Part shown: piece by piece, positions 10,425 to 20,299 of the stretch
Layout: every line of letters begins with the position of its first letter
Numbering within the stretch: position 1 is the first letter of the stretch
Source of the DNA: Plantago elongata
Taxonomy: Eukaryota > Streptophyta > Magnoliopsida > Lamiales > Plantaginaceae
Length of the DNA stretch: 50,234 nucleotides
NCBI GenBank assembly: GCA_036897095.1
Contig: JAYMSP010000474.1
Location: 1 to 50,234 of the forward strand
Direction: 5' to 3'
Translations under genes and position numbers: made by a program
Notes under the pieces: generated by a model
What the model was told of the DNA's origin: nothing
Database searches by the model: none
The model's input: the letters and a program-made list of their open reading frames with translations, nothing else

Positions 10425-11539
10425 TAGAGCTGCTCATTTCATCCGGATCTGCAAATCCGGTCCGTTATCCGCTAAAACAGACCGGATCGGATCGATCCGT
10501 TCAGAAACAGATCGGATCGCGGATGGAGTTTTTCCTCATCCGTTTTAAACGGATAAATCCACCGGATATCCGTTTATCCGTCTAAACTAGGGTATTATTG
10601 TAATTTTGCATTTTTGCCCTAATTCTCTACTCCTACTACTAGCCGTCTTCTCCATTCTCATTTCGTCTTCTACATTCTCCATTCTCATTTCGTCTTCTAC
10701 ATTCTTCATTCTCATTTCTTCTTCTCCATTCTCATTTCGTCTTCTACATTCTCCATTCTCATTTCTTCTTCTCCATTCTCATTTCGTCTTCTCCATTCTC
10801 TTCTCCATTCTCATTTCGTCTTCTCCATTCTCTTGCTAAGAAATGAAATCAATCGAGATCCTGCAAGTAGTAGCGAACGAATGCAGGATTCGTAATCAGC
10901 ACCAGCAGCTTCCACTCATTTCGTCGTCATGAAGGATGCACCTAGAGACTAGATCGATGCCCTCATTCTCATTTTGTCTTCTCCATCTTCCTCTCTGCCG
11001 ATCCGATCGATTTCAGTGTTCGAGTTTGAAGGAGGCGGTCGGTGTTCGGATTTTTGGAAGGAGGCCATGGGTTCGTTTGGGTCCGGCCGTGTGTTGTGTT
11101 GTCTCGGAGAGGGGAGTGGAAAGACTCGTTCTGACTGGTGGTTGACTCGGTGTCGAACATGGAGATGTGGTTGCTGCTGTTTCGACGGAGAGTTCGTTTG
11201 CTGTGATTATTGTTGTTGTTGTTTATGTTTCGGGTTGGGTTTGAATTCTCCATTGGAATGGAATCTGATGGTGAGTGAGTGAGCAAAAGGAAAGTGGAGA
11301 AGATGGGTTTTTTGGAGCAGGCGTGTTCTTCTTCTTTCACTTTCTCTTTTTCTTTTCTTTTTATTTAAATTTACTGGATACGGATATCCGCTGAATTTAT
11401 CCGTTATCCGGCGAATTTATCTCTATCCAATCCGCTCAGAATGGATTGGATAACGGATGGACTATTTTTCCATCCGTTTGACCGGATATCCGGTCAAACG
11501 GATGTGGATTGATCCGTATTCGTCCGTTGCACAGCCCTA
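10425..11539. mobile_element. hAT-type element with 8-bp TSD and possible captured DNA
   Basis: The ends TAGAGCTGCTCA and TGCACAGCCCTA are inverted. A perfect 8-bp TSD ATCACAAG sits at 10417-10424 and 11540-11547. The subterminal 150 bases on each side are packed with GGATCCGT/CCGGATATCCG-type repeats in both orientations. The 1,115-bp body has a CATTCTCATTTCGTCTTCT tandem stretch (10640-10835) and a GC-richer section (10960-11290) with overlapping open frames on both strands. No transposase is present, so it is non-autonomous. Confidence 0.88.
10640..10835 (+). repeat. Pyrimidine-rich tandem repeat
   Basis: About ten degenerate copies of a 16-20 base unit TTCTCATTTCGTCTTCTCCA. It lies within the hAT element and produces a spurious Ser/Phe-rich open frame. 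Confidence 0.85.
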
Positions 11540-11947
11540 ATCACAAGAATGAGTAACCAATAGTATCAAGCGACGAATATATGCCCAATTTAGCATAAAA
11601 TGAATAATAAACTAGCTCATAACTAATTAATACTTAATGGCTGATTTGTAAGCTAAAAAATTAAGTTATTTTTTTATGTAGTTGAGCTGGAAATAATGTT
11701 TTTTCTGCTATAGTTATTGATTATAGGTTTTGTAGTTGTTATAATTTATAAAAAACGGTGTGTAATAATGGTGCATGTATAAAAAAATAAGTGCATCGTA
11801 TATAAATAATTTTGAGATTATTTAATTTGTTTTAAAATTGTTGATAGATTCTTAGTATAAATAAAAGTACGAAGTCTGTGGAGAGATCATGTGTATAGAG
11901 AGACAATAAAGACGAATTTATTTGTAATTAACCACACTCATTTACAT

Positions 11948-12030
11948 TTTCGCGGGTCACTGGGCCGGTTCGATTTATTTTGCGAGTCACTGGATCGGGT
12001 CAATTCATTTCACGGGTCATTCTACTAGTT
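11948..12030 (+). repeat. Three ~30-bp direct repeats
   Basis: Units begin TTTCGCGGGTCACTGGGCCG, TTTTGCGAGTCACTGGATCG and TTTCACGGGTCATTC, spaced about 30 bases apart. Locally GC-rich. The function is unknown. Confidence 0.7.
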
Positions 12031-12211
12031 GAAAAATTATTACCTAGACCAGGTATACCATTATTTCATAGATCATGTGGTGGAGAATGATCCACATCAT
12101 TTATTTAACGTGCATGCTCCACATTTGCATGTTTATGTGGAGTAATATGGAGTATTATCCACTACATGGTCCATGGAATAAATGATAGACCTGATCTAGG
12201 TGAAAAAATTT
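12031..12211. repeat. Foldback MITE-like inverted repeat
   Basis: The left arm begins AAATTATTACCTAGACCAGG; the right arm ends CCTGATCTAGGTGAAAAAAT. The arms (about 80 bases each) pair imperfectly through TGGTGGA..ATCCACAT against ATGTGGAGTAATATGGAGTA. No clear TSD was found. Confidence 0.65.
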
Positions 12212-12289
12212 CCTATTGGTTACAAACATTACTTATATAGTTAAGAACATTACCGGAATAAGGAAGCGGATTCGAATTATAAGTAAGAA

Positions 12290-14350
12290 CATTTTCAATG
12301 AACATCATGCATATATTCTTCCATTACATTATAACATATTCAATATTCAATTATAATCGTCCATCATATTATTGAATAAACATTTTAAATATATAAACAA
12401 AAATATTGACAATACAAGTAGGAACATTTGGGGTTAAGTTGATGTTATTATTAGTAACATCATGAAGATAAGGAGTTCATTGTATATGTATAATTACATT
12501 AACTATATAAGATATGGCATTTGTTACATTTAATTACATCATGACATATTCAATAATCAAATAACATTGAATGACATTCATTTTCAAGTACAGCATGGCA
12601 ACATGTTCATCACAACAAATGCTCGTTTGGAGATTTGTCTCCAAATTCAGTAGTGATTTATTTTGCCCCCTTAAATTTGTTTACCAACTTTTTGTTTTTT
12701 GGCCTTTCATTTTTGTGTAGTCACGGTCAACATTCCAATCTTTTTGTGTTTTACTTGATGTATATGAAGTCGGCATTGGCGTGATTGAGGAATCATTTAT
12801 CACCTGAAACATTGAACAAAACATTAGTAATATATATAATAAACATAATGAAATAAGACATAAACCCTGAGATATTAATGCAAGTAGAATATTACACGTA
12901 TATGAGTGAGGAGCATTGAATACATAATACATTACACAAATAACGTAGAACATTTACATTGTATTTTTTTCGAATGCATTATAGAGATCAGTCAAGAACA
13001 TCATAGAGATACGCAAAGAACATTACACTAATAACATAAAACATATATTGTAAACACTACGTAACCACTACATATTTACGAAAACATTACAGAGATACGT
13101 AAAAAACATTACACATATAACATACAACATTATAAAAAATAAATAGAATATTGATGTAACATCGTACAATGCACATTGCGAAAACATTACAGAGATAGAT
13201 ATAAAACATTATACAAATAACATAGAACATTGTAGATAGGGGAGGGAATGGTTGGTTAAAAACCATAACCGTAACCAACTAATAAGTAATAACCATTAAC
13301 TTTTTTTAAACAGTTATTAACCGTAACCGCAACCGTCGAACAATCAAACGGTTACAACCGTGACCAACCTGACTTCAGGTTACGGTTACGGTTAAAAATT
13401 AGAGCAACTACTGAAAAATATTTTTTTGCGAACATTAAATTTTTGCGAAAAAATATTTTTTTGCGAAAAATAAGTTTTTGTGAAAAAAATAATATTTTGC
13501 AAAAAAAATATTTTTTTGCAAAAAATATTGTTTTTACGAAAAAAAATATTTTTTAGCGAAAAATAAGTTTTTGTGAAAAAAAAATAATATTTTGCAAAAA
13601 AAATATTTTTTTGCGAAAATATAATATTTAACGAAAAATAATTTTTTGCAAAAAAAAATAATTTTTGCAATTTTTCACCTCGAGTAAGAAAGAATTTTCA
13701 AAAAATCGATCAATAACCTAAACCTATGGTTATTTCCGGTTACGACCTAACCATAACCGGTGAGAAAAATTTTCGGTTATGGTTATGGTTATTATTAATT
13801 GGTTATGGTTATAACCTAAATTAGAATAGTGGTTATGGTTATGAGTTTTAACCAACCATTCCCACCCCTATTGTAGACAAAACATAACACATTGATGTAG
13901 TTGCACACTGCATATTTACAAAAACATTACAGATATACGGTAAGAACATTACACAAGTAATGTATTACATTGTAGACAACACATAACACATATTATTAGC
14001 ACTATTATATTGCACGTATTACATGCTTCATATCACATATAACATTGCATGCATAAGTCACAATATTGCACATATTAGCTAGAACATTTATACGCGATTT
14101 TTCAGAGCTATTTTCAGATTTCACCTTCTATTGTGAAAAAAACCATTCAATCAACTAACATTTGAATGAAAACATTGTTGAAACTTACAAACAAATATAA
14201 TTTGAGTAGATCGATGCATAATAACAAAATCGTAGTATAAACACCAATTTTCGAGCATATATTTATATACTCTGTCTTAATGAACATCCGACATATAAGC
14301 CAAAACATTACACGAATAAGCCAAAACATTACACAAATGAGCCAAAACAT
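12290..14350. repeat. ACATTAC-rich degenerate tandem array
   Basis: Short units such as AACATTACACAAATAACAT recur throughout. A longer period of about 100 bases is visible at about 13030-13147, 13148-13236 and 13880-13976, each with the succession CATTG..CACTGCATATTTAC, AAAACATTACAGAGATA and AACATTACAC. The array is interrupted by the element at 13237-13869. Apparent minus-strand open frames here are low-complexity artefacts. Confidence 0.7.
13237..13869. mobile_element. hAT-type MITE with 8-bp TSD
   Basis: The ends AGGGGAGGGAATGGTTGGTT and AACCAACCATTCCCACCCCT are inverted over 20 bases with one mismatch. The TSD ATTGTAGA is perfect (13229-13236 and 13870-13877). Subterminal sequence repeats GGTTATGGTTA in both orientations. 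The core (13417-13675) is a run of AAAAATATTTTTTTGCG repeats without coding value. Confidence 0.88.
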
Positions 14351-14570
14351 TTGAAACACCAGTTACGCAATTTTTAGATCTAAATTGAAATTTTGCCATC
14401 CAATCACAGAGAACACATGAAATCAGAACAAATCGGGCTTAAAACACATCAAATAACATAAATCTTAACAGATAAAGCTACAAACATCAACGAATAACGT
14501 TAAATCATCGAGAGCACATACTTTTTCAAGATTATTAGTGATTTTGAGCAGAAATTCTAATGTAAATAAT

Positions 14571-14715
14571 GGAGAACTGTGAGTTTTTCGAGCTTATCGT
14601 GAATCCCTACGAGTTTGATGTTTCAGATCTGTTTCTAAGAATCATGGAGAACTGTGAGTTTTCGAGCTTACCGTGAATCTCTACGAGTTTGATGTTTCAG
14701 ATCTGTTTCTAAGAT
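14571..14715 (+). repeat. 75-bp tandem duplication
   Basis: A unit beginning GGAGAACTGTGAGTTTT and ending CAGATCTGTTTCTAAGA occurs at 14571-14645 and again at 14646-14715, with about four differences. Confidence 0.92.
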
Positions 14716-15098
14716 GTTTTCGAGTTGAATTATATAGCAACCAAGTTGAAATGGAGTTGAATCGATCTTTTCCAGCGTAAATGAAGCCTACAAACATGAA
14801 GAAAGACGTAGAGGGAGAAATTTTGAGTTCATTTTTTAGGGTTTTGTGATCAATGAAGGAGATTATCTTGGTTTATGGTTGGTTGGATGAGTTTTAATAT
14901 ATATATACGGATTCGTATACCCGTTTATGAATATCCACCCTTTTGGCCCTTGGTTAAGGTTGGGGTTCATTTAGAAGCTTACTTTTTGTATTAAAACTTA
15001 TAAGAATCCTAGTGTTTATGAGAGTTCATGATAGTCTTGCACAAATACACAATTATACACTATTATGGATCTAAAAATGAATGATCTCATTAATGTAA

Positions 15099-16250
15099 GA
15101 GAGAATTTTTCTTTGCACACAAACATTTGGCCGTTTTTTTGAAGTCACACACATTTTTTTGTCCCACCCGACACTTAAACCTTGTTCAACGTGTCAAGTC
15201 AACACACACGTCTAGACGGTGTTACTTTTGGCCGTTAGTTCGCGTGTAGTTCACACGCCTAGTAAGGGCAAAGCAGTCATTTTACTACTGGAAACTTTAG
15301 AAGTGTTACAGTCGACACATAAACCTTTGCAAATTATTTCATTTGACACAAACCTTTTGAAAGTTTTTCGCTTGCTACATAAACCTTTCATACTCACTCA
15401 GTTCCAGTTTCATCATCCCATTTTACTTTTTCTAGTCAACACCTGTAATCTTCGTCTGCAAAAATTTGAAAGTGGTACCAGAAAAATGGAACGATGTTAA
15501 CCGGAAAAAGTCAAATGGAATAATGAAACTTGCACGGAGTGAAGATAATTTTAAAATTCAATTACATTTCCAATTAAGTTGAAGTCCTCTGAATTCTCAT
15601 TAACTCTACCTAAATACTACAGAAACAGTGTCCATGTAAATGTATTCCCTCCTCTACTATAGCATAGGCAGCAGAACTCTTCAACTAAACCAACCAACTC
15701 CCCCCCCTATAAAGCATGTTATTCTTAATAAGTACCCTCTTCTTACTTCTTAAAACTGACATCATGGACTTCACTTTTCATTTACAATTGTCTTGATTTC
15801 CTCCTCATATTGTTCATCTATCTACCTAACAGTTGCAACCAACTTCTCCCCCTACCGGGAGTTTTTCTGGTCAACGTTCAAATTTTACCGGAAGATTATA
15901 AGTGTTGACTAGACAAAGTCAAATTGAAAGATGAAACTGGAATAAAGGGAGTATGAAAAGTTTATTAGCGAGTGAAACACTTCCCAAAGATTTATGTGTC
16001 AGGTGAAATAATTTACAAAGGTTTATGTGTCGACTGTAACAATTCCAAAGTTTCCAGCAGCAAAATGACAATTTTGCCCTTACTAGGCACGTGAACTACA
16101 CGCGAACTAACGGTCAAAACTAACGTCGTCTAAACATGTGTATTAACTTGACACGTTGACCAAAATTTAGGTGTCGGGTGGGACAAAAAAAAAGTTTTTG
16201 TGTAACTTCAAAAAACGGCCAAAGGTTTGCGTGTAAAGAAAAATTATATC
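15099..16250. mobile_element. Mutator-like element with ~345-bp terminal inverted repeats
   Basis: The left arm (15099-15443) and right arm (15902-16250) are inverted copies along their length, sharing segments such as CTTTGCACACAAACATTTGG versus its counterpart CTTTACACGCAAACCTTTGG, CGACACATAAACCTTTG and TAGTCAACAC. The flanks are TTAATGTAA (15090-15098) and TTAATATAA (16251-16259), a 9-bp TSD with one difference. Long inverted ends plus 9-bp TSDs are typical of MULEs. The central 450 bases hold no transposase, so it is non-autonomous. Confidence 0.85.
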
Positions 16251-16423
16251 TTAATATAAATATTTTATGTTTTTATCTTTCTTTCATTTTCTTCTTTCTT
16301 CTCTTTCTACCCTCTCCTCTTTCTTTTTCTCTCTCTTTTCTGATCACCTTTCCGGCGATTTCTCCGTCGTCGGGCCACAATCTTAAATTCAATTGCATAT
16401 TTGAGTAGTGCATGTCTCGATCT

Positions 16424-16548
16424 ACCTTCTCCAAGTCGTACCTTCTCCGTATTCGTACTTTCTTCACTGTCATCCCTTCCCCGGCCTCGTACCTTCTCCG
16501 GGCTCGTACCTTCCCAGACTCGTACCTTCTTCAGAGTCGTACCTTCAC
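16424..16548 (+). repeat. CTCGTACCTTCTCCG tandem repeats
   Basis: Six or seven degenerate copies of a 15-20 base unit centred on TCGTACCTTCTCC. Confidence 0.8.
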
Positions 16549-16559
16549 TACATGCATGT

Positions 16560-17377
16560 TGGCTTAAAATGAATTAAGACGAATAGACTTAATCTCCTTC
16601 CTTCCAAGACAAATTAAAACTTGTCTAATATGAGAACTTAGCACTTACCGTTTTGTTACACTATCATTTGAGCTCGAAAGGGCAAATTTAACTCAACTTA
16701 ATGAAGTTGTTGAGCTCTAATTTATACTTGAACTCAAGCGCAACATTCCTTCGAGCTAATTGTGGCCTCTGAAATCCCCTAAGATCATCTAATTAGTTTC
16801 ATAATTCTGGCTTCACTAAACGAAGGGAACGTATTTAACTATTCCGTTCGAATTCCCTTTTTCTTTTCGTTATAAAAAAACCCATTCAACTTGTGGTTCG
16901 AAAACCATAACAAATTAATACTACACATGTAAAGTAATGAAAAAGGTCTATACTTCCAGCATCTTATAATCCAATTAGGAAGAATTCGGGATGATCCTTT
17001 TTTGTGGTTATTTAAGTTTGTCCCATGCTCATTTGGAAAATGACCTATTTGATTAATCCACCTTAATTTGCTTTACCATTAATGAAATCGTTACTATTCA
17101 TGCACTAGATCTATCTATTCTTCAGTGTGGTCCAGCTCCACTTTTCTTTTTTAATTTGCATTCATGATTCATACTAATCAACTTTCATACATATACTACG
17201 TACCAAAATTCCATCCTTTGTACCATACAAGATGATCATAAACAAGCAAACACACGAGCTAAAATGCATTAATGGATTTTAAACTTGCCTTGAGTAACGA
17301 CAGCCAAGTTAGTGGCGCCACTTATATATACTCATGTGTGTGGTGGGGATAAGGATATATGGATGGGAGGGGGGACG
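16560..17377. other. Intergenic, no gene seen
   Basis: No coding or bounded repeat feature could be supported. Confidence 0.5.
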
Positions 17378-17533
17378 TATAAGGTGGTGCAGTGGATTGA
17401 AGCTGGGACGAGAAGTAGTAGGTGCATGGTTCGATTTCTGGTGAAAATATCAGCCGGTTTATGAGTTAAGTGAGGTTGGTTTGGGTATAGTAAGAAAATA
17501 ATTGTAATATTTATCGTTTAAAAGAAAAAAAAG
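17378..17533 (+). mobile_element. tRNA-derived SINE
   Basis: An A-box-like GGTGGTGCAGTGGATTGA is followed by a B-box GCATGGTTCGATTTC about 45 bases later, and the copy ends in an A-rich tail (TTTAAAAGAAAAAAAAGG). The 3' part TTGTAATATTTATCGTTTAA matches the inverse copy at 18272-18400, so the two belong to one family. Confidence 0.7.
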
Positions 17534-18157
17534 GTAAGTAGAGACCTCGTTGATAGATGCTATTACGTAGATTTGTACTCAATTCAATCTCCATCCAATC
17601 TTGAAAAATCATTAAGCGTCATTCATTACACTTTAACATTTTGAATTACACTCAATTTGATCTCCAGCCAATGTCATACTGAATTTTGTTTCATTTTTTC
17701 AAAATATTGTTATCCAAATAATAAATTAATTTTAGATTTAGAAATACAATTAACGATTTGAGAAGTCGACTTTTGAAGATCTATAGACTGTCTAATTTGT
17801 ATGTTAATCATTTAGCTAAGTATGGTTATGTTTCTCCTCCTAATTCAGTACTCCTCTGAAATTATGACATTGGCTTTTAGGACTAACTATATTTATTCAC
17901 ACTTAAAAAAAGAAAAATCTTAAAGCTTTTTTCCAACAAGTCAACTATATATATCATAATGCATATAAAAAATTAATTAGACAGCGATCACTCCATATAT
18001 ACTATAGTGCGGGATTTTTTATCGTTAGGGTAGTTGCGGACCATTCATGTACTACAAGTAGTCATAGAGTGTGTGTTGTGTAGATATAATTTGGACATTA
18101 TGATGATGTGTGTGAGTAGAGTTTTAAACTTCCTAAGTATGGCTCGATTGAATCCAT

Positions 18158-18245
18158 TTTTTTTAAAACGGTAAAGGTGATTCGAACTCCAATTTATTGG
18201 TTGGAGGTGAAGCGTTTTACCAACTAAGTTGTACTTCGTTGTCAA
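18158..18245 (-). mobile_element. SINE with perfect 15-bp TSD
   Basis: Flanked by identical CTCGATTGAATCCAT at 18143-18157 and 18246-18260. On the minus strand it starts GTTGACAACGAAG, carries an A-box-like AACTTAGTTGGTAAAACGC and a B-box GGAGTTCGAATCACC, and ends in a short A-run (the T-run at 18157-18164). The 88-bp length, Pol III boxes and long TSD are classic for a tRNA-derived SINE. Confidence 0.88.
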
Positions 18246-18271
18246 CTCGATTGAATCCATAATATTAATTT

Positions 18272-18400
18272 GTTTTTAACGACAAAAATTACAACTACTC
18301 TACTCTTATACCAAGACCTTTTTATTTCTAAACTATTTTATGTCTCCACCAAAAATCGAACCATACACCTCTTCCTTACCACTCTAACTTCATTTTATAA
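18272..18400 (-). mobile_element. tRNA-derived SINE, second family, minus strand
   Basis: The reverse complement gives AGTTAGAGTGGTAAGGAAG (A-box-like), GTATGGTTCGATTTTTGG (B-box) and the 3' motif TTGTAATTTTTGTCGTTAAA shared with the copy at 17378-17533. Confidence 0.7.
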
Positions 18401-18447
18401 TTTGCATGTTTATAAGGGAAATTGAAGTCAATTAGCTATGTGAAGTC

Positions 18448-20284
18448 GGTTAGCTTAATATCAAAGGAAGTAATGGAACATGGTATATTGGATACACTGG
18501 ATTAAGGATATACGATGTGTGGTGTTAGAGTGTACTTATGACACTTGGATATAACACTGAAAACACTGAAGTTGTGTGGTATGGTGACTACACTGAAAAC
18601 ACAGGAGACAGTTAGAAGTCGAATCTAATTAGGATTCTTTTGCTTGAAGACAGTTTTCTTTTCTAATAGAATAGAATTCTTTTGTGGTTAGGAAAAGGAA
18701 TATATGTTGATTTACTCTAGTATATGTACACATGTAGGTACTAGAATAAATCATGAGAAAACATATGCAAACACATTGAGATTTCTAGAGAGAAACACGA
18801 TGAGGAAGAGAGGATGGGGCTGGACAGCTTGGTAGTTTGGTCAATTTCTTGTATACTGCATTTTGGATCTTGGTTAATAGAAATCTTGGTATTCTGTGGA
18901 CGTAGACAATTGCCGAACTACGTAAATCTTGTGTTGTGTGTTTACTTATCTTCTTGCATTTATTTGTTGATTGGTTTGGAGATTGTTGGATTGAATAGGG
19001 TTGATTTGTATTGTTGGAACCTAACAATTGGCGTCGTATGTGGGAAGAAAATCAATTGTATATGTTCATCAATGGCGTCTCCGGAGTTCGACCTCAAACC
19101 GTTTGAAGGGAGACAGATTTTGATCTGTGGAAGAAAAGAATGCGTGTGATCGATGCACTGACGGAAGGGTTCGAAGAAACCGTGTCTGTTGCGGATAAAA
19201 AAAATCGATCATGGGATTCACATTCAAGATGGTTGAAGGGAATTCAATCATCAGTCAAGTGGAGCCTATCGAAGATTGTGTGCCAGATACACTGAAGATG
19301 GATCGGATAAACTTTGGTGTGGTGATAACACCAGTTTTCGCTGATCATGGTGTTCTAACAACACCACATGCTGAATCTCCGGAAAATTCTGAAATACACG
19401 ATCAGGAGAAACCTGAATTGAATAGGTGGAGAGGCATGGGATTCGAAGCAAGGCAAACATCGAGCTGAATGATCCATGTTCTATGTTGGATTCAAACTCA
19501 ACCGAAATCAGGAGAAGACCATCGGAAGTTGAGAAGGAGTTCCCTAAAGTTTGGAATTCAATAGGAGTTGTTTTGGATCGAAAGGGTGCAATAATCGTGC
19601 GAAACGGACGAAAATACATACCAGAGAGGCTGGCGAGTGCGATTCACGCACCGAGGTTAGCTTAATATCAAAGGAAGTAATGGAACATGGTATACTGGAT
19701 ACACTGAATTAAGAATATACGATGTGTGGTGTTAGAGTGTACTTGTGACACTTGGATATAACATTATAAACACTGGAGCTATGTGGTGTGGTGACTACAC
19801 TAAAAACACAGGAGACAGTTAAAAGTCGAATCTTACTAGGATTCTTTTACTTGAAGATAAAGTTTTCTTTTCTAGTTAGAATAGAATTCTTTTGTGGTTA
19901 GGAAAAGGAATATATGTTGATTTCCTCTAGTATATACACATGTAGGTACTAGAATAAATTATGAGAAAACATATGTAAACACATTGAGATTTCTAGAGAG
20001 AAACACGGTGAGGAAGAGAGAGCGGAGCTGGACAGTTTGGTAGTTTGATCAATTCCTTGTATACTGCGTTTTTGATCTTGGTTAATAGAAATTTTGGTAT
20101 TTGTGGATGTAGTCAATTGTCGAACTACGTAAATCTTGTGTTGTGTGTTTAATTATCTATTTGCGTTTATTTGTTGATTGGTTTGGAGATTATTGAATTG
20201 AATAGGGTTGATTTGTTTGCGTTTATTTGTTGATTGGTTTGGAGATTATTGAATTGAATAGGGTTGATTTGGATGGTTGGATGT
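18448..20284 (+). mobile_element. Short non-autonomous LTR retrotransposon
   Basis: Two direct repeats bound it: LTR 1 at 18448-19026 and LTR 2 at 19655-20284, both starting GGTTAGCTTAATATCAAAGG, with over 90% identity by eye through most of their length. The internal region is only about 630 bases. Directly after LTR 1 is TTGGCGTCGTATGTGGG, a plausible primer-binding site. TAGCTA occurs just outside both ends (18433-18438 and 20285-20290) and may be the TSD, although the 5' ends of the two LTRs differ there. LTR 2 contains a 55-bp internal tandem duplication (about 20161-20271). No protease, integrase or reverse transcriptase is present. Confidence 0.85.
19072..19290 (+). pseudogene. gag-like remnant of the LTR element
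   Basis: Starts MASPEFDLKPFEG and, after a one-base frame change at about 19110, continues TDFDLWKKRMRVIDALTEGF. The F.G..FDLW..RM pattern is the start of Copia-type gag polyproteins. A stop follows at about 19290. Two further open stretches to 19655 contain VVLDRKGAIIVRNGRKYIPE, but I do not recognise a domain there. Confidence 0.7.
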
Positions 20285-20299
20285 TAGCTAGAATTTGAT

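Noticed and set aside
13392..13670. 92-codon Phe/Lys/Asn frame
   Set aside because: Pure artefact of the AAAAATATTTTTTTGCG repeats inside the MITE.
16178..16473. Open frames on both strands at the right end of the MULE
   Set aside because: They arise from CT-rich microsatellite-like sequence (16270-16360). No recognisable protein.
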